Notes: generated by a model from the sequence alone, not told the origin. Shown: positions 31,147-40,175, numbered from the stretch's first letter. The stretch: 64,000 nucleotides of DNA from Kineosporia rhizophila (GCF_021277265.1 NZ_JAJSOH010000010.1:1-64000); one strand, 5' to 3'. Numbers and translations are program-made.

Positions 31147-31175
31147 CTGCGGTTTCCTTTCTGCGGCGAGGGGGG

Positions 31176-31955
31176 TCAGACCAGCTTGGCGCCGGCGAGG
31201 AACTCGACGAGCTTGGTGCCGCCGTCGCCCTCGTCGGTGACGACCTGGCCGGCGGTGCGGGGCGGGCGCGCGGTGACGTCGGCGACCGACGTCCAGGCCG
31301 CGGACAGGCCCACCTCGTCGGCGGACAGCCCCAGGTCGGCCAGCGACCAGGTCTGCACCGGCTTCTTCTTGGCCGCCATGATCCCCTTGAACGACGGGAA
31401 ACGCGGGTCGTTGATCTGGTCGGTGACGCTGACCACGGCGGGCAGCGAGGCCTCGACGATCTCGGTGTTCGCGTCGTTGTCGCGGCGGATCGTGGCCTTG
31501 CCGTCGGCCACGGTGAGCTCGCTGGCCAGCGTGACCTGGGGCAGGCCGAGCCGCTCGGCGAGCATCGCCGGGACCACGCCCATCGAGCCGTCGGTGGAGG
31601 CCAGGCCGGTCAGGACCAGGTCGAACTCGAGCTTGCCGAGGGCCGCGGCGAGGATCTTGGACGTGGCCAGGGCGTCGGAGCCGTGGATCGCGTCGTCCAG
31701 CACGTGCACGCCCTCGTGCGCGCCCATCTGCAGGGCCTTGCGCACGGCGTCACTGGCGTCGTCGGGACCGACGGTGAGCGCGATCACCTTGCCGTCGGTG
31801 GCCTCGGCCAGCTTCAGGGCCTCCTCCACCGGGTACTCGTCGAGCTCGGAGAGCAGACCGTCGACGCCGGTGCGGTCGGTCGTGTTGTCGTCCGGCGAGA
31901 AGGTCCGGTCGGCCTGGGCGTCCGGTACGTACTTCACACAGACCACGATGTTCAT
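31176..31955 (-). CDS. etfB: Electron transfer flavoprotein beta subunit
   Basis: EtfB is the AMP-binding partner of EtfA. The 259-residue protein starts MNIVVCVKYVPDAQAD and contains the family stretch VLTGLASTDGSMGVVPAMLA and the ETF-beta signature region VEASLPAVVSVTDQINDPRF. First gene of etfB-etfA. The 197 bp upstream hold its promoter, which I cannot place exactly. Confidence 0.96.
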   Translation of the reverse strand: MNIVVCVKYVPDAQADRTFSPDDNTTDRTGVDGLLSELDEYPVEEALKLAEATDGKVIALTVGPDDASDAVRKALQMGAHEGVHVLDDAIHGSDALATSKILAAALGKLEFDLVLTGLASTDGSMGVVPAMLAERLGLPQVTLASELTVADGKATIRRDNDANTEIVEASLPAVVSVTDQINDPRFPSFKGIMAAKKKPVQTWSLADLGLSADEVGLSAAWTSVADVTARPPRTAGQVVTDEGDGGTKLVEFLAGAKLV

Positions 31956-32152
31956 GAGCGCCTCTCGAGTCTTCGCGTGCTTGCGGGGAATCTGCCAGAA
32001 GGTGGCTTACTGACCATCCGCTTACCAGGGTTCCAGTTTCTCATCCGGGTTCGGCGGAGCCACTCCTGGGCCGCTGGGTGCACACGCTACTCACGACCGA
32101 CGGGCTCTTTGACCACCGGCCCGTGAATTAACTCACAAGGACATGTCTTTAT

Positions 32153-33379
32153 TCAGGCCGGAAGGGCCAGTCCGAGGCTCACGCCCATGCCCGGAGTGGG
32201 CCGTTCCTCGTTCCCGTCCGAGGCCACGACCGTGCTCGGCGGGCTGGAGGGCACCGGCAGCGTGATCGCCCGGGCGAGGAGGTCCAGGAAGGTCAGGCTG
32301 GTGGCCCGGCAGATCATCAGCCGAGCGTTCAGGCCGGCCACCGGCGCGGGCAGCAACTCGTGCAGGTGGTGCTGCAGGTAGAAGTGCCGCCCTTCGCCGA
32401 TCCAGCCCCCCGAGCCGTAGCACCGGCAGGTCAGGTCGTAGGTCGCCATGGCCTCGGCCTCACGGGCCCGCTTTTCCATCCGGCGGTCCGAGCGCCGGGC
32501 GTGCGCTTTGACCCGCTGCCCGAGCATGGCGATGCCACCCCCACCAGCGCCGGCCGCTGCAGCCTTCCAGTCGGCCCGGTAAGCCGGGGCCAGCGTGGCC
32601 TCCCCCACTCCGGCCATCGCCAGCGAGCGCGCTGCCGCTGCGAATCCGCAGCGTTGCAGCACATGCACGGTGAGCGCGGCCGGATCCTCGTCCGGCAGGG
32701 CGATCCGCTGTGCCTGCCCCGTGAGATCCAGGGCCTGGCGGTAGTTCCCCTGACGCGCGTCGTCGGCCGCGGCAATGGTCAGCATGCGCAGGTCCCGGCA
32801 GCCACCCTCCCGGGCGGAACGGGCCAGCGGCGCGGCGGTCAGGAGATCCCCCACCGACACCGCGGCCAACGCGACGATCCAGTCCAGCCCCGCGGAAGGC
32901 TGCGCCCTCTGGGCAGCCTCCTGCACTGCAGCCAGATCGCCCGTGCCGGCCAGGAGTTCGGCTACCCGGGAAAGCAGTTCCAGCCAGGGGCTGCCCTCCT
33001 TCTTCAGGGGGGTCACCGTCCGACGTGTGCGCTCAGACTTGGCCTCGCGCAGCTCCTGCAGCAGTTCCAGCGCCTTCGGGTGAATCCCGGCCAGCACTGC
33101 CAGTTCTGCCTGACGCACGATGTCCACCCGCTCCAGCGTCGGGTGGACGTCCAGCGCCTCCGCGTACAGCCCCGCCGCCGCCAAGGCATCACTCCACTGC
33201 CGCAACACCTCCGGCGGAGGGCCGTCCGCCCGGAGCACACTGGGCGGGATCACCCCTGGCCGCACCGGCATCACCAGGGTGCGTCCGTGCTCCCTGGGTA
33301 GTTCGGCGGGCTGCTGGTCCGTCCTGGGTTCCTCGGCAGGGTGCTGGCTCACGGCTGTTCTGTCGGCAGGCCACCCCAC
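32153..33379 (-). CDS. Helical-repeat protein with C-terminal Cys motif, function unknown
   Basis: The family is not recognised. The 408-residue product is mainly alpha-helical with Ala/Leu-rich 34-residue-like repeats (WSDALAAAGLYAEALDVHPT; ALDLTGQAQRIALPDEDPAA), which suggests a TPR-like scaffold. The C-terminal third carries TYDLTCRCYGSGGWIGEGRH and later LMICRATSLTFLDLL, with three cysteines that could bind metal. No signal peptide. The start is uncertain: GTG 33379 gives the longest form, ATG 33274 is an alternative. It lies 44 bp downstream of the long-tailed methyltransferase on the same strand. Confidence 0.65.
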   Translation of the reverse strand: MGWPADRTAVSQHPAEEPRTDQQPAELPREHGRTLVMPVRPGVIPPSVLRADGPPPEVLRQWSDALAAAGLYAEALDVHPTLERVDIVRQAELAVLAGIHPKALELLQELREAKSERTRRTVTPLKKEGSPWLELLSRVAELLAGTGDLAAVQEAAQRAQPSAGLDWIVALAAVSVGDLLTAAPLARSAREGGCRDLRMLTIAAADDARQGNYRQALDLTGQAQRIALPDEDPAALTVHVLQRCGFAAAARSLAMAGVGEATLAPAYRADWKAAAAGAGGGGIAMLGQRVKAHARRSDRRMEKRAREAEAMATYDLTCRCYGSGGWIGEGRHFYLQHHLHELLPAPVAGLNARLMICRATSLTFLDLLARAITLPVPSSPPSTVVASDGNEERPTPGMGVSLGLALPA

Positions 33380-33423
33380 CCAGTTGAGCCACCCTGCGCC
33401 TTTGACCCAGGACGTACCGCTTG

Positions 33424-35433
33424 TCAGCGAATGCCGGTAATCCCCACGGTCGGGAACGCCGACGGAGGAAGCACCTGCGACAGCTTCCGGTCGACCATGG
33501 ACAGGCGCTGCCGGGAGCGCACGACCACCGGAGCAGGCTCCGCGCCGGGGTAGGGCAGAACCGTGGCCAGCAGCTCCTCGGGCTTCACCTTCACCTCGCG
33601 GGCCCCCGCCTCCGCGGCGAGCGCCTGCAGCTGGTCAGGTACGGGCACCGGGGCATCTGGCGCACCGGTCAGGGCACGAAGCCGCTCCGGCAGCCGGGTG
33701 CGCGCCTTCCCCGCCCGAGACATGCCCACACGCCCGACGCTCCCCTGCGCCCGGGCGAACCCCGGCGACGCCCAGTCCTTCGCGCGAGTCGACTCCCCCG
33801 TGATCACGAACCGCCCGCCGGGCTTCAGCACCCGCAGCATCTCGGTCAGCGTGCTCGCCGGATCCATCCGCCGGTGTAGCAGCGCATGCGCCACCACCAG
33901 ATCGAACTTGCCGTCGGGGAAGGGAAGCAGCTCCGGGTCGGCCAGCTCGTCCCCCTGGATCCGCAGCCCGTACTGCTCGGAACGACGCCGGGCAGCAACC
34001 AGGGCCGACGTGGCGAGGTCGCTGATCCACAGCCGCCCCACCACACCGGACTGCAGAAGCCCCAACGAGAAGCCGAAAGTAGCCCCCGCACCGATTTCCA
34101 GCGCGTTGGCGTAGGGCAGCTTCTCCTTACGGAGCACCCGCGCCCCCACCATCATCGCGAACCTGTCCCTCGCGTACCCCGCCCCCTGCGAGCCTTTCGC
34201 TCCGGGGAGGGTGGCCGCCGCGGAAACCGCCGGGGGTGTCTTCTTTTTGGGGACGTCGGTGGCCTCCGTGGATGTGTCAGTCACCACGGGCGTTTCGGTC
34301 ACCTCAGCAACCCCGGCCGACTTCGCCGCACCGCTTGTCGCGGGCGCCTCGCCGACCCCCACCGCGCCGCTCGACCCGACCGCGTTGCTGGTCCCGGCCG
34401 AACTCCCGGCGTCGCTCGACCCAGTCACCGTGGACTTGTCGCCCAGCGCAGCCGAACCACTCACGCTCTCCGAGACGGCCGTTTCCGCTCCTTCAGTGCC
34501 CGCGCCGCTCTTGGGGCGCGCCGCCGAGTCGCTGGCCGGCTCCTCCTCCGCCACCACCTCGGCGGCGGGAGCCGGCTCAGCATCACCGGCCGCAGAAGGC
34601 GTGTCGGCCGGCCCAGAAACGGTTGTGGGAGAGGCGGACTCTTCTGATACCTCGTTCACCTCGACGGGCCGACCAGGCTTCGGCGCTGTCGGATTCGGCG
34701 CTGTGGGCTCTTCCGCCTCGAACTTTCCGGCCTGCGGTCGGCCTGCACCCGCCGCATCAGCTTCGCCAGCAGCCTCTTTCGTCGCCGCATCTTCCCGGGC
34801 CTGCACCTCGTCGACCTGCGCCAGCACCTGGTCCGGCACCTCAGGGGCAGGCGCGACCGGAGCGGCAGGAGTCTCGGCGAGCAGGTCGGCGACATCGGCC
34901 GCAGCGGGTGTGGTCACCGGTTCTGCCGCAACAGATCCGGAAGCCGTGAGCGGGACAGACTCAGAAGCACCCGTAGGAGCAGACTCAGAAGCACCCGTCG
35001 GAGCAGACTTGGAAGCACCGGTCGGAGCAGGTTCCGCAGCACCCGCCGGAGCAGCATCCGGAACCTTCCCAGCAGCAGCCGCCCCCGCCGAGGAGCTCAG
35101 ACCCGCAACATCGGCCGGGGTCACCGACGCACTGGCCGACTTACGCGGGGTGGTCTTGCGGGCCGGCGCCCGCTTGGACGTGGGCTTGCGGGGCGACGAC
35201 TGCGGGGTGGCCTCACCGGCCGCCTTCCGGGCAGCTCCCCGGCCGGCCTGCGCCTTACGCACCGGAGCCTTGCCCGGACGGCCCGCCGATCCACCGTTCC
35301 TGCTACCAGTGCCACCCGTGCCACCAGCGCTGCCGGCGCCAGGGGTTCCGGCAGCACCAGGACCCTCCGAGCCGGTGGGGCGGTTCACCCCCGCGCCGTC
35401 GGAGCTGCTGCCGGTCGCCTTCTCGTTGCTCAT
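33424..35433 (-). CDS. SAM methyltransferase with very long disordered, histone-H1-like N-terminal tail
   Basis: The C-terminal 250 residues form a class I methyltransferase: ALEIGAGATFGFSLGLLQSG, ELLPFPDGKFDLVVAHALLH, and EMLRVLKPGGRFVITGES. This is fused to about 420 residues of Ala/Pro/Ser/Thr/Glu-rich low-complexity sequence. Within it, about residues 45-105 are rich in Lys/Arg-Ala-Pro (KRAPARKTTPRKSA), like the DNA-binding tail of histone H1-type proteins. About residues 130-165 repeat the unit TGASESAP. The ATG at 35433 shares one base with the enoyl-CoA hydratase stop (TGATG). The methyl acceptor is unknown; the basic tail suggests it is brought to DNA or RNA (inference). Confidence 0.8.
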   Translation of the reverse strand: MSNEKATGSSSDGAGVNRPTGSEGPGAAGTPGAGSAGGTGGTGSRNGGSAGRPGKAPVRKAQAGRGAARKAAGEATPQSSPRKPTSKRAPARKTTPRKSASASVTPADVAGLSSSAGAAAAGKVPDAAPAGAAEPAPTGASKSAPTGASESAPTGASESVPLTASGSVAAEPVTTPAAADVADLLAETPAAPVAPAPEVPDQVLAQVDEVQAREDAATKEAAGEADAAGAGRPQAGKFEAEEPTAPNPTAPKPGRPVEVNEVSEESASPTTVSGPADTPSAAGDAEPAPAAEVVAEEEPASDSAARPKSGAGTEGAETAVSESVSGSAALGDKSTVTGSSDAGSSAGTSNAVGSSGAVGVGEAPATSGAAKSAGVAEVTETPVVTDTSTEATDVPKKKTPPAVSAAATLPGAKGSQGAGYARDRFAMMVGARVLRKEKLPYANALEIGAGATFGFSLGLLQSGVVGRLWISDLATSALVAARRRSEQYGLRIQGDELADPELLPFPDGKFDLVVAHALLHRRMDPASTLTEMLRVLKPGGRFVITGESTRAKDWASPGFARAQGSVGRVGMSRAGKARTRLPERLRALTGAPDAPVPVPDQLQALAAEAGAREVKVKPEELLATVLPYPGAEPAPVVVRSRQRLSMVDRKLSQVLPPSAFPTVGITGIR

Positions 35434-36212
35434 CAACGTCCTTCGAATTCTGCCTTGCCCGGGCCGTTCTCCAGGAACGAGGTGATGCCCAGTGTGCGGT
35501 CCTCGGTCGCGAACAGGCCTGCGAAGAGCGCCTGTTCGATCTTCTGACCGGTGGCCAGGTCGGTCTCCAGCCCCCGGTCGACGGCTTCTTTGGCGGCGCG
35601 CAGGGCAAGGCCCGCGGCGCCCACGTACTTCGACATCCGGCTGCGGGCGGCCTGGTACACCTGCCCGGCCGGGACCACCTCGTCCACCAGCCCGAGGGCC
35701 AGGGCCTCGGCCGCGTCCACGAAACGCCCGGTGAAGATCAGGTCCTTCGCCCGGGAGGGGCCGATCAGCCGGGGCAGGCGCTGAGTTCCGCCCGCCCCCG
35801 GGACCAGGCCCAGCAGCACCTCGGGCTGACCGAGCTGCACGTCCTCCGCCGCCACCCGGAAGTCGCAGGCCAGGGCGAGTTCACAGCCGCCCCCGAGCGC
35901 GTAGCCGGTGACCGCGGCGACCGTGGGCTTCGGGATCGCCGCGACCTGGTCGAAGGCGTGCTGCAGACGCCCCGCGTGCACCAGGGCCTCGGCGTAGGTC
36001 ATCTGCTGCATCTCTTTGATGTCGGCACCTGCGGCGAAACCCTTCTCCCCGCCGTACACCACGACTGCGGCCACATCGGCCCGCCGGGACGCCTCCTCCG
36101 CCGCCACGCGGATGCCCTCGAGCATCTGCCCGTTCAGCGCGTTCATCTTCGGCCGGTCCAGGCGGATGGTCGCGATCGACTCCTCGACCTCCAGGCGCAC
36201 GAACTCCGTCAC
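35433..36212 (-). CDS. Enoyl-CoA hydratase/isomerase (crotonase family)
   Basis: The 259-residue protein has the crotonase fold: the oxyanion-hole strand GGEKGFAAGADIKEM, the second site ALGGGCELALACDFRVAAED, and GQPEVLLGLVPGAGGTQRLP with the catalytic glutamates. It probably hydrates 2-enoyl-CoA in beta-oxidation; isomerase members look similar. GTG 36212 is chosen because GGGGGAG precedes it by seven bases. The frame is open to 36299 but the added part is not similar to anything. Coupled by TGATG to the long-tailed methyltransferase. Confidence 0.9.
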   Translation of the reverse strand: MTEFVRLEVEESIATIRLDRPKMNALNGQMLEGIRVAAEEASRRADVAAVVVYGGEKGFAAGADIKEMQQMTYAEALVHAGRLQHAFDQVAAIPKPTVAAVTGYALGGGCELALACDFRVAAEDVQLGQPEVLLGLVPGAGGTQRLPRLIGPSRAKDLIFTGRFVDAAEALALGLVDEVVPAGQVYQAARSRMSKYVGAAGLALRAAKEAVDRGLETDLATGQKIEQALFAGLFATEDRTLGITSFLENGPGKAEFEGR

Positions 36213-36347
36213 GTCGCCACTCCCCCTCACCCACCGCCGGCCGACCCGGAATGCCCGGAAAACACCGACTCTATCCGCCCGGCCCGGGCGAGGCAGCACC
36301 GCAGGACGCCTCGCCCGGATCCCGGCAGCGATCGAAAGGCGCTGGTC

Positions 36348-36803
36348 TCAGGCGCCGTCGCCGGGCTCGAGGAGCTGCTGGACGGTCTGGTGCCAGGTGC
36401 GCACCGAGCCCAGCACCGCCTCGAGCGTGGCGGTGAGCAGCGGGCCCAGGTCCATCCCGTCGGCCACGATCAGGTCGACCGCGACCGCCAGCCGGTCGGC
36501 GTTCACCGTGACCTTGACCAGGTTCAGCGCACTGGTGACGGCGTTCGCCGCGCGCAGCCGGGTGATCTCGTCACCGGCCAGGGAGTCGTCCAGCAGCCAC
36601 TGGCCGAACACCCGCATCATCGGCGGCTGGGTGTCCAGGCAGCGCACGAACAGCATCTGCTCCTGGATCGAGACGGCGACGTCACCGTCCTCGTCGATCC
36701 GGGGCTGGTGCCCCTCGTCGATCATGGCGTCCAGCACCTTGCCACGCAGCGGGTGCTCGTCCGGCGGGGGCGGGAAGGAGGGCAGCGACGTGGGATCGGT
36801 CAT
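36348..36803 (-). CDS. YbjN-domain protein
   Basis: The 151-residue protein resembles the YbjN family (T3SS-chaperone-like fold). It has an N-terminal EDGDVAVSIQEQMLFVRC beta hairpin, then the helical tail LRAANAVTSALNLVKVTVNA with alternating strands. The molecular role of the family is unclear. ATG 36803. It lies upstream of the enoyl-CoA hydratase gene (135 bp gap) and divergent from glgX, with a 120-bp promoter gap. Confidence 0.7.
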   Translation of the reverse strand: MTDPTSLPSFPPPPDEHPLRGKVLDAMIDEGHQPRIDEDGDVAVSIQEQMLFVRCLDTQPPMMRVFGQWLLDDSLAGDEITRLRAANAVTSALNLVKVTVNADRLAVAVDLIVADGMDLGPLLTATLEAVLGSVRTWHQTVQQLLEPGDGA

Positions 36804-36923
36804 GTCCCAGACCCTAGTCCTTTCACCCGTACGTGCGACGGCGACACCGCTCGACGGCGCTGCTGAGCAGACCGGCGGGCGCCGTAGCCGTGCGCTCACA
36901 CGCCGTTCCGGCAGACTGGTCCG

Positions 36924-39068
36924 GTGGCTTCCGGCAGGTCTCTTCCCTATCCCCTCGGTGTGCATCCGCGCGAGGGCGGCATCGACGTGGCCGTGATGGC
37001 CTCGCACGCCGATCGCGTGCAGTTGTGCCTGCTGGATCCGGACGTCAACACCGAGGGCCGCTGGAGCGAACGGCGGATCGATCTGCCGAACTGCACCTAC
37101 GGCATCTGGCACGGCTTCGTCCCGGACGTGCCCACCGGGCAGCGCTACGGCTTCCGGGTGCACGGCGAGTGGGATCCGCGGCGCGGGCACCGGCACAACC
37201 CCGCCAAGCTGCTGCTCGATCCGTACGCACGGGCGATCGTGCCCCCGAAGCGCCTGCGTCCAGAGCTTTTCGGGCACCACGTCAACGCCGACCTGACCGG
37301 CAGCCATCGCAACCCCGACCATCGCGACTCCGCCCCCTTCGCGGCGCACGGCCTCGTCACCGCCGCACCCACGCAGCTCACGTCGACCAAACCGCGCATC
37401 CCCTGGGGGCGCACGGTGATCTACGAGGCGCACGTGCGGGGCCTCACGAAAAACCTGCCAGGGGTGCCCGAGGCCCTGCGCGGCACCTACGCCGGGCTCG
37501 CCCACCCCGCCACGATCGACTACCTGCACAAGCTCGGCATCACCGCCCTCGAACTCCTGCCGGTGCACGCCAGCCAGTCCGAGGCCCACCTGGAAGCCCG
37601 CGGCCTGGTCAACTACTGGGGCTACAACACCCTGGGCTTCTTCGCCCCGAACCCGCTGTACGCCGCCACCGACGACCCGGCCCTGGTGGTCGCCGAGTTC
37701 CGGCAGATGGTGCAGGACCTGCACCAGGCCGGGCTCGAGGTGCTGCTCGACGTCGTCTACAACCACACCTGCGAGGCCGGCGTCACCGGCCCCACGCTGT
37801 CCTGGCGCGGGCTGGACGCGGCCACCTACTACCGGCTCGACGGTGACGGCCGCGACGTCGACTTCACCGGCTGTGGCAACTCGCTCGACGCCACCCAGAC
37901 CCGGGTGGTGCAGCTGGTGCTTGACTCACTGCGCTACTGGGTGCAGGAGATGGACGTGGACGGCTTCCGTTTCGACCTGGCCCCCACCCTCGCCCGGGGC
38001 CGCAACGAGTTCCACGCCGACCACCCGATGCTGGTGGCCATGCGGGTCGACCCGGTGCTGGCCGGGGCCAAGCTGATCGCCGAGCCGTGGGACGTGGGTC
38101 CCGACGGCTGGCGCACCGGCCAGTTCCCACCCCCGTTCGCCGAGTGGAACGACCGCTACCGCGACGACGTGCGCGACTTCTGGCTGACCTCGGGCGCCCG
38201 GGTGGCCAAGGGCGAGATGCCCGGCGGATTGCGTGATCTCGGCACCCGCATCGCCGGCTCGGCCGACACCTTCGCGGCCGCCCGCGGCCCGCTGGCCTCG
38301 GTCAACTTCGTCACCGCGCACGACGGTCTGACCCTGGCCGACCTGACCGCCTACAACGTCAAGCACAACCACGACAACGGCGAGGACAACCGCGACGGCA
38401 CCGACAACAACCGCAGCTGGAACCACGGCGTCGAGGGCCCGACCGACGACCCGGTGATCCTGGCCGCCCGGCGCCGCAACATCCGCAACATCCTGGGCAC
38501 CCTGCTGTTCTCGGCCGGCGTGCCGATGCTGGTGGCGGGCGACGAGTTCGGCCGTACCCAGAACGGCAACAACAACCCCTACTCCCAGGACGGCCCGGTC
38601 TCCTGGCTGGACTGGGAGCTGGAGAACTGGCAGGAGGACCTGCTCGCCACCACTCGTCACCTGATCTCGCTGCGGCAGCGCTTCGGCGCCGTGCATCCCT
38701 CCCGCTTCTTCACCGGCGAGCACGGCCCGAGCGGTCTGCGCGACGTGGCCTGGTTCGCCGAGGACGGCACCGAGATGACGATGGCGCACTGGGGCGACGG
38801 GCAGCGCCGGATGCTGCAGGTGCTGTTCGCCGAACCCCCGGCACCGATCAGCCCCGCAGAGACCACGGGCTCGCTGCTGATGGTGATCGCGGGGGCAGTG
38901 CAACCGCCCACCGTGATCCTGCCGGACGTACCCCCGCTCAGTTCGTACCAACTGCTCTGGGACAGCGCCGAGCCGCGCCCGCCCGCGCCCGGCAGTGCCC
39001 CCGTCCTGCCCCCCGCGACCGAGATCACTCCCTCTCCCGACTCCGTGCGACTGTACGTGGCTCGCTGA
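36924..39068 (+). CDS. glgX: Glycogen debranching enzyme GlgX
   Basis: GlgX cuts alpha-1,6 branches from limit dextrins left by glycogen phosphorylase. The 714-residue protein has an N-terminal CBM48-like domain (YPLGVHPREGGIDVAVMASH) and a GH13_11 barrel. The nucleophile is in VDGFRFDLAPTL, the acid/base glutamate in LIAEPWDVG, and the third acidic residue in VTAHDGLTLADL. NNNRSWN-type and GDEFGRTQNGNNN stretches are typical of GlgX. GTG 36924. Works with GlgP (49.4 kb) in glucan breakdown. Confidence 0.96.
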   Translation: MASGRSLPYPLGVHPREGGIDVAVMASHADRVQLCLLDPDVNTEGRWSERRIDLPNCTYGIWHGFVPDVPTGQRYGFRVHGEWDPRRGHRHNPAKLLLDPYARAIVPPKRLRPELFGHHVNADLTGSHRNPDHRDSAPFAAHGLVTAAPTQLTSTKPRIPWGRTVIYEAHVRGLTKNLPGVPEALRGTYAGLAHPATIDYLHKLGITALELLPVHASQSEAHLEARGLVNYWGYNTLGFFAPNPLYAATDDPALVVAEFRQMVQDLHQAGLEVLLDVVYNHTCEAGVTGPTLSWRGLDAATYYRLDGDGRDVDFTGCGNSLDATQTRVVQLVLDSLRYWVQEMDVDGFRFDLAPTLARGRNEFHADHPMLVAMRVDPVLAGAKLIAEPWDVGPDGWRTGQFPPPFAEWNDRYRDDVRDFWLTSGARVAKGEMPGGLRDLGTRIAGSADTFAAARGPLASVNFVTAHDGLTLADLTAYNVKHNHDNGEDNRDGTDNNRSWNHGVEGPTDDPVILAARRRNIRNILGTLLFSAGVPMLVAGDEFGRTQNGNNNPYSQDGPVSWLDWELENWQEDLLATTRHLISLRQRFGAVHPSRFFTGEHGPSGLRDVAWFAEDGTEMTMAHWGDGQRRMLQVLFAEPPAPISPAETTGSLLMVIAGAVQPPTVILPDVPPLSSYQLLWDSAEPRPPAPGSAPVLPPATEITPSPDSVRLYVAR

Positions 39069-39096
39069 GCCGCCGCGCCAATCGTCCTCAAACAAC

Positions 39097-39121
39097 CCAC
39101 AAGCTAAAGACGTTTGTGGGC
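39097..39121. terminator. Small hairpin between convergent glgX and acetyltransferase genes
   Basis: The arms CCCACAA (39097-39103) and TTGTGGG (39115-39121) surround an 11-base loop. It lies between the glgX stop (39068) and the stop of the minus-strand gene (39138). It is weaker than the other hairpins in the window. Confidence 0.4.
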
Positions 39122-39137
39122 CTCGGAGCGGGAACCC

Positions 39138-39878
39138 TCACTCGGGTGCCGGGCCGGGAACCCGAAGAGCGGCGAACTCCGTACGCCGCCGCAGTTCGAA
39201 ACCCATTGCCTGGTAGAGCCGGATCGCCCCGACGTTGCCGGCCGCCGCGTGCAGCAGCGGGGTTTCGCCACGTTCCCGGATACCGTGCGCGACCGCACTC
39301 ACCAATCGCCCGGCCAGCCCCTGCCGGCGGAACGCTGGATCGGTGCACACCGCGCTGATCTCGGTCCAGCCCGGCGGGTGCAGTCGCTCGCCGGCCATCG
39401 CCACCAGCGCACCCCCGCGACGGATTCCGAGGTAGGTACCGAGCAGGTAGGTGCCCGGCAGGAAGGGACCGGGCTGGGTACGCGCGACGAGGTCGAGCAT
39501 CTCCGGCACGTCAGCCTCTCCTAGTCGCACCGCCTCCGAGTCGGGCGCCGTCTGCAGAGCCGGGGTAGCAACCAGTTGCACCCCCTCTCCGCGCATCTCG
39601 AACTCCCAGTCGGCCGGCACCGAGGCGAACAGGTCGGCATCCCCTGAGAGGGCGACCGTGGCGCCGGGCCCGGCCAGCTCGGCCAGGTCACGCCAGGCCT
39701 GTGGCCCCGGCGAGGGCTCGACCGCCACGAACGGAGAGACGTCGGGCGGGTAGCGCAGCGCGTGCTGCGTGCCCTCGGCCAGATAGGCGTGGGCCCCGGT
39801 GAGCGAGGCCCACGGGGCGTGATCGAGCGGATGCCCCAGCTGGCCGGCGGGGTCGAACGGGCGCTCAACGGTGGTCAT
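39138..39878 (-). CDS. GNAT-family N-acetyltransferase
   Basis: The 246-residue protein has a C-terminal GNAT domain. ISAVCTDPAFRRQGLAGRLV holds the acetyl-CoA pyrophosphate loop (RxxGxAG-like), and NVGAIRLYQAMGFELRRRTE is the closing strand-helix. The N-terminal 130 residues are a poorer second lobe (WEFEMRGEGVQLV), as in FR47-like double-lobe enzymes. The substrate is unknown. ATG 39878 has AGGAGG four bases upstream. The frame extends to 39956 without support. Confidence 0.85.
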   Translation of the reverse strand: MTTVERPFDPAGQLGHPLDHAPWASLTGAHAYLAEGTQHALRYPPDVSPFVAVEPSPGPQAWRDLAELAGPGATVALSGDADLFASVPADWEFEMRGEGVQLVATPALQTAPDSEAVRLGEADVPEMLDLVARTQPGPFLPGTYLLGTYLGIRRGGALVAMAGERLHPPGWTEISAVCTDPAFRRQGLAGRLVSAVAHGIRERGETPLLHAAAGNVGAIRLYQAMGFELRRRTEFAALRVPGPAPE

Positions 39879-39948
39879 CGAACCTCCTGGATCGTCCGGC
39901 GCCAGGGGAACCCGGGCCGGTCGGACACCGGTAATCATGACCAATTTG

Positions 39949-39988
39949 GTTGACAAAAGAAAATGGGCGATTTAGCTTGCTTGTCAAC
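39949..39988 (+). promoter_or_regulatory. Promoter with flanking dyad ahead of the leader-ABC operon
   Basis: TTGACA (39950-39955) and TAGCTT (39973-39978) are spaced by 17 bases, as in a housekeeping promoter. They lie in an AT-rich patch unusual for this genome. GTTGACAA (39949-39956) and TTGTCAAC (39981-39988) form a perfect 8-bp inverted repeat around the promoter, which could be an operator. It reads towards the leader peptide. Confidence 0.6.
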
Positions 39989-40033
39989 GCCATTCACGGC
40001 GAGCGGAATCGTCATCCTGAGGAGGGACGAGCG

Positions 40034-40117
40034 ATGCTTCCTGCTGCCCGCGTCCCCCTGTGCAGGCGCCTGCACGTCGACCTGGTCCTGGTCGGCAGCG
40101 CACTCTGTCGAATCTGA
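40034..40117 (+). CDS. Cysteine-containing leader peptide of the actinobacterial sulfur-operon type
   Basis: A 27-codon reading frame starts at ATG 40034 with a perfect AGGAGG at 40020-40025 and ends at TGA 40115-40117. It contains the stretch RRLHVDLVLVGSALCRI, which closely resembles leader peptides seen upstream of sulfur-assimilation and uptake operons in actinobacteria (RLHVDL plus a late cysteine). Cys codons are at 40061-40063 and 40106-40108. In mycobacteria, cysteine-rich leaders of this sort act as cysteine-responsive attenuators. Here it precedes an ABC transporter by 75 bp, so it probably senses cysteine supply by ribosome stalling at Cys25. The family match is from memory; no search was made. 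Confidence 0.78.
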   Translation: MLPAARVPLCRRLHVDLVLVGSALCRI

Positions 40118-40140
40118 CCAGGCACGCCTCTTCTCACTGA

Positions 40141-40175
40141 CCCTGCCCACCCGGGCAGGGCTGTCGGTCCTGCCC
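40141..40175 (+). promoter_or_regulatory. Competing hairpins (attenuator) between leader peptide and permease
   Basis: Arm 1 CCCTGCCC (40141-40148) pairs with arm 2 GGGCAGGG (40153-40160). Arm 2 can instead pair with arm 3 CCTGCCC (40169-40175), which ends four bases before the AGGAG of the permease gene (40179-40183). Upstream, CCTGGTC (40081-40087) can pair with GACCAGG (40116-40122), which contains the end of the leader stop codon. The palindrome GTGCAGGCGCCTGCAC (40060-40075) covers the first Cys codon. These alternatives fit attenuation or masking of the ribosome site. Confidence 0.6.
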
